Positions 1-8,898 of a stretch of DNA of 47,594 bases are shown in pieces. The translations under genes were made by a program, and so were the position numbers. Within the stretch, counting starts at the first letter, position 1; the number at the start of each line of letters is the position of its first letter. Under the pieces are notes generated by a model. That model saw only the letters and a list, made by a program, of their open reading frames with translations. It had not been told where the DNA came from and did not search any database. The stretch comes from an uncultured Prochlorococcus sp. (GTDB lineage: Bacteria > Cyanobacteriota > Cyanobacteriia > PCC-6307 > Cyanobiaceae): contig CACNQS010000010.1 of the NCBI GenBank assembly GCA_902622625.1, positions 1 to 47,594 of the forward strand, read 5' to 3'.

Positions 1-1
1 A

Positions 2-814
2 TTAATTCCCTTCCCTAGAGAGGTTTTTTTCGCAAAACCCTTAGCAGCAATATTAAGCAACATTTTCTTTGGTGTGCTTGGTTATAAGTTGGCAGATACC
101 CATGGAAGGACATTATTGAGATTATTCAATCCAAATAACACTGATGCATATCTAGTAAATGAAGGGATTCTTCCTGCCGCAAGTCCAAAAATTCTAGATA
201 CCAGCGTAATTATTGATGGAAGAATCAATGGCCTATTAAGTTGCGGCTTATTGGAGGGGCAATTAATTGTTGCTCAAAGTGTAATTGATGAATTACAAAC
301 TTTGGCTGACTCAAGCAGTAATGAAAAAAGGTCAAAAGGCAGAAGAGGTCTTAAGTTATTAAAAGAATTAAGAGATTTATATGGGAGAAGACTTGTAATA
401 AACCCAACAAAATATGAAGGTAATGGGGTAGATGAAAAACTCTTGAAGATTACTGAGGATATGACAGGGACTTTAATTACAGCTGATTATAATCTTTCTC
501 AGATTGCTGAAGTTAAAGAATTAAAAGTTATGAATTTAAGTGATTTGGTTATTGCTTTAAGGCCAGAAGTACAACCAGGAGAATCACTTAATATAAAAAT
601 TGTCAGAGAAGGCAAAGAAAAAATGCAAGGCATTGGATATTTAGATGACGGAACAATGGTTGTTATTGATGAGGCAAAGAATTTTGTAGGAAGCAGATTA
701 GATATTGTCATAACAGGAGCATTACAAACTCCCACTGGAAGAATGGTCTTTGGAAAACTAATAAATAATCCTGAGTCAAACAAATCTTTTAAATCACCAG
801 CGACACAGGGTTAA
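2..814 (+). CDS. PIN/TRAM domain protein (5' end cut off by window)
   Basis: The frame is open from the first bases of the window, so the true start lies upstream; the GTG at 74 is probably internal. A short hydrophobic stretch (residues about 10-25 of the visible part) is followed by a PIN-type nuclease domain with the acidic-residue signatures LDTSVIIDGRI and TADYN. The C-terminal 70 residues (GESLNIKIVREGKEKMQGIG onward) look like a TRAM RNA-binding domain. This is the architecture of the YacL-like membrane-anchored PIN/TRAM proteins found throughout cyanobacteria. Their physiological RNA target is unknown. It lies 40 bases before clpR on the same strand, so co-transcription is possible. 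The family is confident; the function is not. Confidence 0.85.
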   Translation, partial: LIPFPREVFFAKPLAAILSNIFFGVLGYKLADTHGRTLLRLFNPNNTDAYLVNEGILPAASPKILDTSVIIDGRINGLLSCGLLEGQLIVAQSVIDELQTLADSSSNEKRSKGRRGLKLLKELRDLYGRRLVINPTKYEGNGVDEKLLKITEDMTGTLITADYNLSQIAEVKELKVMNLSDLVIALRPEVQPGESLNIKIVREGKEKMQGIGYLDDGTMVVIDEAKNFVGSRLDIVITGALQTPTGRMVFGKLINNPESNKSFKSPATQG

Positions 815-854
815 ATCTAGCTAGAATCAGTTCAATCTTAATTTCGTGATACAA

Positions 855-1517
855 ATGACTGTATCTGCTCCTTATTACGGCGAAAACACCGTTATGAGGA
901 CCCCGCCCCCTGATCTTCCCTCCCTTTTACTGAAAGAGCGAATTGTTTATCTTGGTTTACCATTATTTTCAGATGATGATGCGAAAAGACAACTAGGAAT
1001 GGATGTTACCGAGCTAATCATTGCTCAACTTCTTTATCTAGAATTTGAGGATCCAGAAAAACCAATCTATTTCTATATCAATTCAACTGGGACAAGTTGG
1101 TACACTGGAGACGCAGTTGGTTTTGAAACAGAAGCTTTCGCTATCTGCGACACAATAAGCTACATCAAGCCTCCAGTACACACAATATGTATCGGGCAAG
1201 CAATGGGGACCGCTGCAGTTATCCTTTCATCTGGCACTAAGGGACACAGGGCGGCTCTTCCACATGCTTCCATTGTTTTACATCAACCTATAAGCGGTGC
1301 AAGAGGCCAAGCAACCGATATACAAATAAGAGCTGAGGAAGTTTTGAAAAATAAAAAATCAATGCTGGAGATTCTATCTCGTAATACTGGAAAGACTATC
1401 GAAGAACTCTCAAAAGACTCTGACAGGATGAGTTATCTCAACCCCCAAGAAGCCTTAGATTATGGAGTTATAGATAGAATACTTACAAGTCAAAAAGATT
1501 TACCAAATAAAATTTAA
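855..1517 (+). CDS. clpR: ClpR, catalytically inactive ClpP-like subunit
   Basis: ClpP-fold subunit of the mixed ClpP/R protease core. Aligned by eye with the ClpP encoded next door, the nucleophilic serine is replaced by Gly (G118 in CIGQAMGTAA), the catalytic His is kept (H143, VLHQP), and the catalytic Asp is replaced by Met (M192, SDRMSYL). It should therefore be proteolytically dead. It also carries extra residues around 80-95 (TGTSWYTGDAVGFETEA), where active ClpP has a short loop; an insertion here is typical of cyanobacterial and plastid ClpR. I chose ATG 855 over the GTG at 846 because it gives the usual MTVSAP start. It lies 24 bases upstream of clpP in the same direction and is very likely co-transcribed. 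In Synechococcus elongatus the equivalent pair forms the ClpP3/R core. Confidence 0.95.
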   Translation: MTVSAPYYGENTVMRTPPPDLPSLLLKERIVYLGLPLFSDDDAKRQLGMDVTELIIAQLLYLEFEDPEKPIYFYINSTGTSWYTGDAVGFETEAFAICDTISYIKPPVHTICIGQAMGTAAVILSSGTKGHRAALPHASIVLHQPISGARGQATDIQIRAEEVLKNKKSMLEILSRNTGKTIEELSKDSDRMSYLNPQEALDYGVIDRILTSQKDLPNKI

Positions 1518-1541
1518 CACTCACAAAACTATTTTAAAATC

Positions 1542-2153
1542 ATGCCAATAGGAACTCCAAGCGTGCCCTACAGACTTCCAGGAAGTCAATACGAAAGATG
1601 GGTCGACATATACACAAGACTAGGCGTTGAAAGAATTCTTTTTCTTGGACAAGAAGTGAATGATGGTATTGCTAATAGCCTTGTTGCACAAATGCTTTAT
1701 CTAGATTCTGATGATAATTCCAAGCCTATCTATCTATATATAAACAGCCCAGGAGGATCAGTTACCGCTGGCTTGGCTATATATGACACTATCAAATACG
1801 TAAAAAGTGATGTAGTAACAATCTGCGTAGGCCTCGCAGCCTCAATGGGAGCGTTCCTATTAGCCGCTGGAACAAAAGGTAAAAGAGTTGCTTTGCCTCA
1901 TAGCAGAATAATGATTCATCAACCTCTTGGAGGAACTTCTCAACGTCAAGCAAGTGATATTGAAATAGAAGCTAAGGAGATTTTAAGAATTAAAGATATG
2001 TTAAATATGTCTATGGCAGATATGACAGGCCAATCATTTGAGAAAATTGAAAAGGATACTGATAGAGATTATTTTCTAAGTGCTGAAGAAGCAAAAAACT
2101 ATGGGTTAATTGATAGAGTAATTACACATCCAAGCGAAGCAAATCAGTCTTAA
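1542..2153 (+). CDS. clpP: ClpP, proteolytic subunit of the ATP-dependent Clp protease
   Basis: Serine protease subunit of the cytoplasmic Clp barrel. The complete triad is visible: S101 in [10 protein letters not shown]126 in MIHQPL, D176 in DTDRDYFL. The length, 203 residues, is normal. It directly follows clpR, which suggests a bicistronic unit making a mixed ring in which only this subunit cleaves; by analogy with S. elongatus this would be the ClpP3-type subunit (inference). The 110-base gap downstream is very AT-rich and has no GC hairpin that I could identify as a terminator. Confidence 0.96.
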   Translation: MPIGTPSVPYRLPGSQYERWVDIYTRLGVERILFLGQEVNDGIANSLVAQMLYLDSDDNSKPIYLYINSPGGSVTAGLAIYDTIKYVKSDVVTICVGLAASMGAFLLAAGTKGKRVALPHSRIMIHQPLGGTSQRQASDIEIEAKEILRIKDMLNMSMADMTGQSFEKIEKDTDRDYFLSAEEAKNYGLIDRVITHPSEANQS

Positions 2154-2263
2154 ATTTTCTAATTTAATATTTTAATTTTAATTTTTAAATTAATAATTTT
2201 TTGGTTTATTTACACCTTTAATGTCTAAAATATTAATTATCCAATGCAAAGAAGCTACAACTA

Positions 2264-3253
2264 ATGACCCAACTCTTTTACGACACAGATGCAGATCTAA
2301 GTCTTTTAAATAATAAAACAATAGCGATTATTGGATATGGATCACAAGGTCATGCACATGCCCTAAACCTCAAAGATAGCGGTATGGATGTGATTGTTGG
2401 ATTATATAAAGGAAGTAAGTCTGAAAGCAAAGCCATTAGCGATGGTCTACAAGTATTTAGCGTTTCTGAAGCTTGCAAAAAAGCAGACTGGATTATGATT
2501 CTCCTCCCAGATGAGTTTCAGAAAGATGTTTACCTCAAGGAAATAGAACCTAACTTAAAAGAAGGAAAGATACTAAGTTTTGCTCATGGCTTCAATATAA
2601 GATTCGGACTTATCAAACCTCCTAGTTTTGTGGATGTTGTAATGATTGCCCCAAAAGGACCCGGACACACTGTTCGTTGGGAATATCAGAACGGTCAAGG
2701 AGTTCCAGCACTGTTCGCTGTAGAGCAGGATTCTTCCGGAAGTGCAAGATCATTGGCAATGGCTTACGCTAAAGGGATTGGAGGAACGAGAGCTGGGATT
2801 CTTGAAACAAACTTCAAAGAAGAAACAGAAACTGATTTATTTGGCGAACAAGCGGTTTTGTGCGGAGGATTATCAGAACTTGTCAAGTCAGGATTCGAAA
2901 CTCTTGTAGAGGCAGGTTATCAACCGGAACTTGCTTACTTCGAATGCTTACATGAAGTAAAACTTATTGTTGATTTAATGGTAAAGGGAGGCTTATCTCA
3001 AATGAGAGATTCCATTTCAAATACTGCAGAATATGGAGATTATGTAAGTGGTAAAAGACTAATCAATAGTGATACAAAAAAAGAAATGCAGAAAATTCTA
3101 AAAGATATTCAAGATGGAACTTTCGCTAAGAATTTTGTGGAAGAATGTGATAAAAACAAACCCTTAATGACAAAATTAAGAGAAGAGAACTCAAAACATG
3201 AAATTGAGAAAGTAGGTAAAGGTTTGCGCTCGATGTTCAGTTGGCTGAAATAA
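2264..3253 (+). CDS. ilvC: Ketol-acid reductoisomerase
   Basis: Second step of branched-chain amino acid synthesis: Mg2+- and NADPH-dependent isomerisation and reduction of acetolactate and acetohydroxybutyrate. The N-terminal Rossmann domain has [12 protein letters not shown] at residues 24-35. The C-terminal knotted helical domain carries the metal-binding acidic segment [10 protein letters not shown] and the later ECLHEVKLI. At 329 residues it is a short class I enzyme. The ATG start lies after a 110-base AT-rich leader. The 3' end overlaps the next gene by 13 bases, so the two are probably translationally coupled although their pathways differ. Confidence 0.96.
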   Translation: MTQLFYDTDADLSLLNNKTIAIIGYGSQGHAHALNLKDSGMDVIVGLYKGSKSESKAISDGLQVFSVSEACKKADWIMILLPDEFQKDVYLKEIEPNLKEGKILSFAHGFNIRFGLIKPPSFVDVVMIAPKGPGHTVRWEYQNGQGVPALFAVEQDSSGSARSLAMAYAKGIGGTRAGILETNFKEETETDLFGEQAVLCGGLSELVKSGFETLVEAGYQPELAYFECLHEVKLIVDLMVKGGLSQMRDSISNTAEYGDYVSGKRLINSDTKKEMQKILKDIQDGTFAKNFVEECDKNKPLMTKLREENSKHEIEKVGKGLRSMFSWLK

Positions 3254-4266
3254 ATTTATTTTTAATATTCCTTGGATCGATTGGTTTTGATTTATTAATC
3301 GGCGATCCAAGATTCTTAATCCACCCTGTACAAGTAATTGGCTTTTACATAAAAGAAATATCTGATTACCTTATAAATAATTTTGGGGAAAATAAAAATA
3401 TATTGTTTTGGGGAGGTTTATTAGTAGCTATATCCACCATAGGAATGAGTTTTGGTTTAGGTAAATTGATAGAAATCAGTTATGTGCAATCAAAAAATAA
3501 TTTATTTAGTGGATTGCTAATTTTTTTTGGACTTTCAAGTTGTATTGCTTCTAAGGGACTTATTTCAAGTGTGAAAGAGATTGCAGAGCTAATAGAACGC
3601 AAAGAAATTAATGACCAAAATAAGAGAATAATCAAAGAGAAGGTACAAAGGATAGTTAGTAGGGATGTAAGTTCATCTTCTTTAGAACATCTTTTGAGAT
3701 CAAGTACAGAGAGTCTTACCGAGAATTCTGTTGATGGAATATTTGGGCCATTATTTTGGATTTTTATTGGAATTTTTTTTATGAAATTTTCAATTTTTCT
3801 GCCAGGGCCTTTATCACTTGGTTTTTCTTATAAAGCCATAAGTACTTTAGATTCAATGATAGGTTACAGATATGATAATTTTCAATATTTAGGTTTTTTC
3901 AGTGCAAAAATTGAAGATATTTTTACGTTTGTTCCTTCAAGATTAGTTTTAATTACATTACCTTTAGTTAGTCCCAAAATTAATGAGTATGGATCGATCA
4001 TAAAAAAAAGCTATCTTGATGGTAAAAAATATGATTCGCCTAATGCTGGGATTTCAGAAGCTATATTTGCTTATATTTCTGGAATAACATTGGGTGGAAA
4101 AAGTAAATATAAAAATGAGATTATTAAAAAGCCAAAGATCAATGTGAATGGAGATAATTGCACTGGAGAGAAAATTAAATTAATTTGTCAATTAATTTTG
4201 AGATTGCAATTATTATGGATAATAATTTTTGTCTTAATTTTTTTTATAATTTCGACTTTAATTTAA
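3241..4266 (+). CDS. cobD: Adenosylcobinamide-phosphate synthase, CobD/CbiB type
   Basis: Integral membrane enzyme of cobalamin (in cyanobacteria pseudocobalamin) synthesis, which attaches the aminopropanol-type linker to adenosylcobyric acid. Diagnostic segments are [14 protein letters not shown] near the N terminus, [19 protein letters not shown] in the middle and the late [14 protein letters not shown]. Four or five hydrophobic segments are visible. The start is TTG inside the end of ilvC; no ATG nearby keeps the conserved N terminus, so the 13-base overlap is probably real. Prochlorococcus is known to make pseudo-B12, which fits. Confidence 0.92.
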   Translation: MAEINLFLIFLGSIGFDLLIGDPRFLIHPVQVIGFYIKEISDYLINNFGENKNILFWGGLLVAISTIGMSFGLGKLIEISYVQSKNNLFSGLLIFFGLSSCIASKGLISSVKEIAELIERKEINDQNKRIIKEKVQRIVSRDVSSSSLEHLLRSSTESLTENSVDGIFGPLFWIFIGIFFMKFSIFLPGPLSLGFSYKAISTLDSMIGYRYDNFQYLGFFSAKIEDIFTFVPSRLVLITLPLVSPKINEYGSIIKKSYLDGKKYDSPNAGISEAIFAYISGITLGGKSKYKNEIIKKPKINVNGDNCTGEKIKLICQLILRLQLLWIIIFVLIFFIISTLI

Positions 4267-4312
4267 TAATATAAACTAGCTTTAAAATTACTAGAATATA
4301 TTATAAAACTCT

Positions 4313-4558
4313 ATGCAAGAAAACGGCTCTCCAACAGAAAATCAAAATGATGATTTTACTGATACATCATTAACTGATAATGAATACTCAAAATGGGTAG
4401 ACAATCAGGGAGATGAAGTAAAGAATGTTTTTGGATTTAATAGTAGTGCTGAACTTGTAAATGGGAGAGCAGCAATGATTGGATTCTTAATGCTTATATT
4501 AACCGAGTTAGTTTTTAGCGGCAGACCTGTTACTTCATCAATTTTTGGTATTAATTAA
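4313..4558 (+). CDS. hli: High-light-inducible (Hli/SCP) protein
   Basis: Single-helix chlorophyll-binding protein of the LHC superfamily, inserted in the thylakoid membrane for photoprotection. The signature ELVNGRAAMIGFL (residues 47-59) contains the Glu, Asn and Arg that bind and pair in this family, followed by a hydrophobic stretch (LMLILTELV). The first 45 residues are acidic and polar, as in the longer Prochlorococcus Hli proteins. The upstream 46 bases hold AT-rich promoter-like sequence (TATTATAAAAC just before the start). It heads a cluster of small unknown genes. The exact hli number cannot be assigned. Confidence 0.93.
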   Translation: MQENGSPTENQNDDFTDTSLTDNEYSKWVDNQGDEVKNVFGFNSSAELVNGRAAMIGFLMLILTELVFSGRPVTSSIFGIN

Positions 4559-4560
4559 AA

Positions 4561-4773
4561 ATGGAAGCAAAAAAATCTAATCCAATAAAAGTATTCTTAT
4601 ACATATCTGTTTGGGTAATTATTTGGGGTACTATAGGATCTTTAGTGGATTTTCCTCTATATAAAAATAAAATCTACTTAGAAGGAAGCATATATCAATA
4701 TCTTACTTTCACAATTACAGCTATTATTTCTATTATATCTGCAAAGTTTTTTTATAAGAAAATTGATTTATAA
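4561..4773 (+). CDS. Small two-helix membrane protein, unknown function
   Basis: 70 residues starting two bases after the hli stop, so probably in the same transcript. Two hydrophobic segments are evident (about residues 10-28 and 47-63), separated by a short polar loop with charged residues (PLYKNKIYLEG), and the C terminus is lysine-rich. I do not recognise a family. Tight spacing to hli suggests a thylakoid or plasma-membrane partner or a co-regulated stress protein, but that is only context. Its 3' end overlaps the next, convergent gene by 6 bases. Confidence 0.7.
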   Translation: MEAKKSNPIKVFLYISVWVIIWGTIGSLVDFPLYKNKIYLEGSIYQYLTFTITAIISIISAKFFYKKIDL

Positions 4774-5025
4774 AAACTTGTACCTAAATTTCTTAATAAT
4801 TTTTGCTGGTTCTTTACTTTCATTGGACTCGTAAAGTATCCACTGATGAGTCTCAGTATCATGGTCACAACCATAATTTCCAGAGAGGTTATCGTAACTT
4901 GAAAGATATGAATGACAATTTTGGTCTGCCTCAAAAGCGGAGTCATAACCTGTTAGAAAATATATCAAAAATAGAACAGTTATTAACCAAAAAAATACTT
5001 GAGAAACTAAATTAACTACCTTCAT
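4768..5025 (-). CDS. Small membrane-anchored protein, unknown function
   Basis: 85 residues with an N-terminal hydrophobic helix (about residues 5-26), then a polar domain with two cysteines (QNCHSYL and GYGCDHD) that could form a disulfide if it faces the periplasm or lumen. The C terminus is lysine-rich. No family recognised. Competing overlapping frames on both strands in this stretch look like shadows: they lack the orderly signal-anchor plus soluble domain layout seen here. Function unknown. Confidence 0.6.
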   Translation of the reverse strand: MKVVNLVSQVFFWLITVLFLIYFLTGYDSAFEADQNCHSYLSSYDNLSGNYGCDHDTETHQWILYESNESKEPAKIIKKFRYKFL

Positions 5026-5083
5026 AAGATATTCTAAAATTTAAATATATCATCTAATAAAATCTTTCGATCTAAAAATATAG

Positions 5084-5326
5084 CTAACGTCCAACATTAA
5101 ATACAAAGTCATGGAATTCTTGATTCTTTAAATACAGGATGACTAGCAATACTAAAATGATATTTAAGCCTATTACTATTGATCCAAAAATATTTATTTG
5201 TTTTTTGCCTGGCAAAGTGTAAGTAAATTTCTTGCCTTTAAGAAAACCAGCTATGCCTTTTTTTTCTTTTATTTGAGTATTTTGAGTATTATTCTTAACT
5301 TCATTATCAGAAAAACCTTTTACCAT
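5084..5326 (-). CDS. Small single-helix membrane protein, unknown function
   Basis: 80 residues: a polar, Asn/Lys-rich N terminus, a basic segment (GFLKGKKFTYTLPGKKQ), then one strongly hydrophobic helix (about residues 47-67) and a short tail. The basic patch before the helix predicts a cytoplasmic N terminus. It is one of three minus-strand small genes in a row between hli and hup. I recognise no family. Confidence 0.65.
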   Translation of the reverse strand: MVKGFSDNEVKNNTQNTQIKEKKGIAGFLKGKKFTYTLPGKKQINIFGSIVIGLNIILVLLVILYLKNQEFHDFVFNVGR

Positions 5327-5380
5327 TACAAATTAAATAACAAATTTATAATATTCCAAAAAAATAAATTATTTTAATAA

Positions 5381-5692
5381 TTAACAATTTTTAATCACAT
5401 ATGGGATCATTAATGAAATTTTCTCATTTGAGAAATTATTAAAAAAATGAGCTTCAATAATTTCCGTTTGCAGCCCCAATAAACTTGATTGACATTTGAA
5501 TCTATTTTGGTCAAATACTACTAATTGAAGTTTTTCTATTTCAGAAACTAATTCCTTACATATTTGGGTTCGAGAATCTTTAAAACAATTACTAGATTGT
5601 TTTAAAATCTTAGACTTTGTTGGTATTGTTTCAGCCATAACAAAATTAGATAACAACAAAAATTTAAGGAATAAAATAGTTAAACATTTCAT
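5381..5692 (-). CDS. Small secreted protein with four cysteines, unknown function
   Basis: 103 residues beginning with a clear signal peptide (CLTILFLKFLLLSNFVMA, probable cleavage after residue 20). The mature part has four cysteines (SNCFKDS, TQICKEL, RFKCQSS and the C-terminal residue), consistent with two disulfides in the periplasm or lumen. No known domain recognised. It lies downstream of hup on the same strand, separated from it by the hup terminator. Confidence 0.65.
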   Translation of the reverse strand: MKCLTILFLKFLLLSNFVMAETIPTKSKILKQSSNCFKDSRTQICKELVSEIEKLQLVVFDQNRFKCQSSLLGLQTEIIEAHFFNNFSNEKISLMIPYVIKNC

Positions 5693-5770
5693 TACTTCTT
5701 AAGATTTCAAAATTTTGGATAACTCGTTAAGAATAGTGGGCATTGAGCTAATTGCATCTTTTTACGATTT

Positions 5771-5800
5771 AAAAAAAAAGATGCCCTAAAAGAGCACCTT
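5771..5800 (-). terminator. Intrinsic terminator after hup
   Basis: Read on the minus strand: AAGGTGCTC, loop TTTTA, GGGCATCTT, then a run of T. The stem is about 9 bp with two G-T wobbles. It sits 31 bases after the hup stop codon and is oriented to end hup transcription. Confidence 0.75.
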
Positions 5801-5830
5801 GTTATTAAAGGAAGAAATAGATTAAAAAAA

Positions 5831-6106
5831 TTACCCTTGAACTCTATCCTTAAAAAGTTTACCTGCAGAGAATGTTGGAACTCTTTTAGCGGGTATTGCT
5901 ATTTTTTCGCCTGTCTTAGGGTTTAAACCCTGTCTTGCAGAACGATCTCTTGGTTCAAAAGAACCAAATCCTAGTAAAGAGACTTTTTTGCCTTCCACTA
6001 CTGAATCAACAATAGTTTCAATAGCTGCATCAACAACTAAAGAAACATCCGTTTTTGTGAGCTCTGTACGAGCTGCAACAAGATTTACTAAATCAGCTTT
6101 GTTCAT
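5831..6106 (-). CDS. hup: DNA-binding protein HU
   Basis: 91-residue histone-like protein that bends and compacts the chromosome. The family pattern is complete: N-terminal MNKADLVNLVA helix, then GFGSFEPRDRSARQGLNPKT carrying the beta-arm start, and the arm residues KIAIPAKRVPTFSAGK. It acts as a dimer on the nucleoid. A single-gene unit is likely, with its own promoter region in the AT-rich DNA above 6106 and an intrinsic terminator below 5800. Confidence 0.97.
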   Translation of the reverse strand: MNKADLVNLVAARTELTKTDVSLVVDAAIETIVDSVVEGKKVSLLGFGSFEPRDRSARQGLNPKTGEKIAIPAKRVPTFSAGKLFKDRVQG

Positions 6107-6315
6107 TGAAATTTAAATTAAAGCTAGGGGTTAAAACAAGATTTAAATCGAGTTTAAACCTCGAACTTTCACATCATATGGAGCAAATACAAATACGGCA
6201 ACCGAAAATGCCGGCGGCGCAAAGCTTTATACAAATTTTAGGGACATTTTTAGCAACATTATTTATTTCTTATAGCCGCGCTTTTTTATTTATAAAAAAT
6301 AGCCTCTTCGTTTAG

Positions 6316-6731
6316 AGAACAGCAAAAAGCATTGGTGGCACTAGATTTAGCATTAAAAATCTAACTACATTTAGCAAAGGGGGGAAATGTCAAAGGGGGT
6401 CTGATTTTAAGAATTTGAGCTATTTATTATGTTTTATTAATTTTCAGATATATTTTCTTCTCATCACATGAAAAAACACAATTTGTATTTTGAAATCAAG
6501 AAAAATCTAGTTTTCTCATTATTAAACTTTCTCTATAAATCGTTTTATGCACTGAGCAGATGGATGAAGAAATTGTAATTAATTAGAAAATTAATACTCT
6601 CCAAGATCTAATTAAGTTGATTAGTGAAGCCTTAAATTTGAGTTTTTTTTTTAAATTTTGCATCTATTATTCAAATATCAGTAATTTAAATAAATTATCT
6701 CAATATTTAACTAAACAATGATAAAGAAAAA
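6316..6731. other. Largest intergenic gap; no established gene
   Basis: About 416 bases between the hup upstream region and glgX. It holds a duplicated CAAAGGGGG motif (6375-6384 and 6391-6399), which stands out in such AT-rich DNA, a possible 36-codon ORF (6468-6578), and very AT-rich sequence before glgX that probably carries its promoter. I saw no tRNA, no known riboswitch core and no conserved Yfr-type RNA motif. Confidence 0.6.
6468..6578 (+). CDS. Possible 36-residue basic small protein
   Basis: ATG to TAA, 36 codons. The peptide is lysine-rich at both ends with a hydrophobic centre (LVFSLLNFLYKSFYALS), like a short amphipathic or membrane-associated peptide. No ribosome-binding site is obvious, but few genes in this window have one. 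The only support is the sensible composition and the lack of any other gene in the gap, so it may be chance. Confidence 0.3.
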   Translation: MKKHNLYFEIKKNLVFSLLNFLYKSFYALSRWMKKL

Positions 6732-8765
6732 GTGATTCATCTCAATAAAGGTAAACCATTTCCTTTAGGGAGTTCTCTAACTTCACAAGGGATTAATTTT
6801 TCCTTAGTAGCCACAAATGCAGAATATGTAGAAATCTTATTATTTGAGAAAGAAGACTCTATTTCCCCAAAAAGCACATTCAAATTAGATCAGACTCATA
6901 ATACAGGTCCATACTGGCATGCGGAAATAAAAAATCTAGATGAAGGTTGTATTTATGCTTTTAGAGTGAAACAAAAAAATAATGAGATTAATAATAACTA
7001 TGAAAAAAAAGTATTACTTGATCCATGTTCAAGGGGTATTACCGGATGGAGAAGTTATAAAAGAGAAAATGCATTAAAAAATCAAGAAAATACTAATTCT
7101 TGTCTTAAAAGTGTTGTTTGCGATAGAAAATTATTTAATTTTAAGGACTATCCAAGACCGAAACATTCTTGGGAAGAAACAATTATTTATGAACTCCATA
7201 TCAAAGCTTTCACTGAATCAACTGATAAAGATGAAAGTTGTTTTAAGAAATTTTTAAAAAAAATTCCTTATCTCAAAGAACTGGGTATTACAACAATTGA
7301 ATTACTTCCAATTTTTTGTTTTGATCCTACTGATGCCCCAAATGGTCTAAAAAATTTTTGGGGATATAGTCCAATTAATTGGTTTACTCCGCATTTTGAA
7401 TATCTTTCGAATGAATCCGCCGAAAAGAATAGAGAGGAATTTAGAAGATTTGTAGAGGAATGTCATAAAGCAGACATTGAAGTCATCTTAGATGTTGTAT
7501 ACAATCACACATGCGAAGGTGATTCAAAAGGGCCAGCAATATCTTGGAAAGGTATAGATGAAAATCTTTATTACTTTATTGGAAAAGATAAAAATTATCA
7601 GGACGTCTCCGGATGTGGTAATACTATTGCAGCAAACAGAGGATTAGTTAGAAAACTAATAATTGAATCTTTAAAATGTTGGGCGAGTGAATTAGGAGTT
7701 GATGGTTTTAGATTTGATTTAGGAATTGCCCTATCAAGAGGAGAAAATCTTTCACCGCTTGATAATCCTCCAATTTTTGAAGATATAGAATGTGAACCAG
7801 AACTTATCGATATCAAATTCATAAGTGAGCCATGGGATTGTGGCGGTTTATATAAATTAGGTGATTTCCCATCTAAGAATACTTTCACTTGGAATGGTCA
7901 TTTTAGAGATGACTTGAGGAGATTTTGGAAGGGGGATAAAGATACAGCTTGGAATATGAGCGATAAAATAAAAGGGACCCCATCTATTTATAAAGAAGAT
8001 AATATTTTTCCAAAGTCGATAAATTTTATCACTTCACATGATGGATTCACTCTAAAAGACTTAGTAAGTTTCAATAGAAAACATAATTTTGCCAATAGAG
8101 AACAAAATAGAGACGGAGATAACCATAACAATTCTTGGAATCATGGTACTGAGGGACCAACTACGAACTTATTAATCAATGATTTAAGAAAAAGACAACA
8201 AAAAAATCTTATTCTTAGTTTACTTATCTCTAAAGGTGTTCCAATGATACTCATGGGTGATGAAATAGGAAGATCACAAGGCGGGAACAACAATTCTTGG
8301 TGCCAAAATAATTTGTTGGGCTGGATGAATTGGGAACATGGTCAACAAGATTTGGAATTATTAGAATACTTTAAATACGTTATAAAAATCCGAAAAAAAC
8401 TAATAAACATTTTCAATCCATCATTCTTCCCTAATAATCAAAACAATGAAAATATTCCAACATATCATTGGCATGGAACAAAGTTAGATAGCCCCGATTG
8501 GAGTAGTTGGTCTCACACAGTTGCCTTTAGCATTAACAAAGACAATACTAGTCCGCTGGTTTGGATAGGTTTAAATGCATATTCAAAAACTATCGATTTC
8601 CCTTTGCCGAAATGTAAATATAATTGGTTAAAAGTTATTGACACTAGCATCTCTGAGATTTTTGAACCCTTAACTATTAATGAAAAATCTGTTTCAATAA
8701 AGAGTAGAAGCTCTTTACTAATCATTTCGGAAGAAGTATTTGGGGCAAAAAATAATTTATTCTAA
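6732..8765 (+). CDS. glgX: Glycogen debranching enzyme (isoamylase-type)
   Basis: Hydrolyses alpha-1,6 branches of glycogen during dark breakdown of storage carbon. The N-terminal beta-sandwich (CBM48, about residues 8-90, with PFPLGSSLTSQGINFSL) precedes a GH13 TIM barrel with all four conserved regions: DVVYNHT (254-260), GFRFDLG with nucleophile D329, SEPWDCGG with acid/base E366, and FITSHDG with D437. The C-terminal beta domain spans about 590-677. Its 677 residues are usual for GlgX/TreX. The start is GTG; the AT-rich gap upstream probably holds its promoter. It stands alone, followed closely by a tRNA gene on the other strand. Confidence 0.94.
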   Translation: MIHLNKGKPFPLGSSLTSQGINFSLVATNAEYVEILLFEKEDSISPKSTFKLDQTHNTGPYWHAEIKNLDEGCIYAFRVKQKNNEINNNYEKKVLLDPCSRGITGWRSYKRENALKNQENTNSCLKSVVCDRKLFNFKDYPRPKHSWEETIIYELHIKAFTESTDKDESCFKKFLKKIPYLKELGITTIELLPIFCFDPTDAPNGLKNFWGYSPINWFTPHFEYLSNESAEKNREEFRRFVEECHKADIEVILDVVYNHTCEGDSKGPAISWKGIDENLYYFIGKDKNYQDVSGCGNTIAANRGLVRKLIIESLKCWASELGVDGFRFDLGIALSRGENLSPLDNPPIFEDIECEPELIDIKFISEPWDCGGLYKLGDFPSKNTFTWNGHFRDDLRRFWKGDKDTAWNMSDKIKGTPSIYKEDNIFPKSINFITSHDGFTLKDLVSFNRKHNFANREQNRDGDNHNNSWNHGTEGPTTNLLINDLRKRQQKNLILSLLISKGVPMILMGDEIGRSQGGNNNSWCQNNLLGWMNWEHGQQDLELLEYFKYVIKIRKKLINIFNPSFFPNNQNNENIPTYHWHGTKLDSPDWSSWSHTVAFSINKDNTSPLVWIGLNAYSKTIDFPLPKCKYNWLKVIDTSISEIFEPLTINEKSVSIKSRSSLLIISEEVFGAKNNLF

Positions 8766-8766
8766 A

Positions 8767-8837
8767 AGCGGGCGGCGGGAATCGAACCCGCATCTTCAGC
8801 TTGGAAGGCTGAGGTTTTACCACTAAACCACGCCCGC
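8767..8837 (-). tRNA. tRNA-Gly(UCC)
   Basis: On the minus strand the 7-bp acceptor stem GCGGGCG/CGCCCGC closes a full cloverleaf with discriminator U. The anticodon loop CTTCCAA gives anticodon UCC. The T arm holds GTTCGA (variant TTCGATT loop). No CCA is encoded. It lies one base past the glgX stop, on the opposite strand. I saw no partial duplicate of its 3' end in the window, so there is no sign of integration here. Confidence 0.97.
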
Positions 8838-8898
8838 ATTAAGTAATAGAATTACCATTGCAATAATACATTATCAAACAATAAACAAAGTAAAAAGA

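Noticed and set aside
4752..5015. Two other ORFs (one on each strand) overlapping 4768-5025
   Set aside because: Their peptides lack a coherent domain layout; the 85-residue minus-strand frame with a signal anchor and paired cysteines is the better reading.
6106..6315. 69-codon plus-strand ORF over the hup upstream region
   Set aside because: It starts on the complement of the hup start codon, has an unpatterned composition, and covers the probable hup promoter; most likely a chance frame.
7598..7888. Minus-strand ORF inside glgX
   Set aside because: Lies across the conserved GH13 motifs of glgX and is a shadow frame.
8767..8837. tRNA-Gly as a possible integration site
   Set aside because: No repeated tRNA 3' end, integrase or foreign gene block was found near it.
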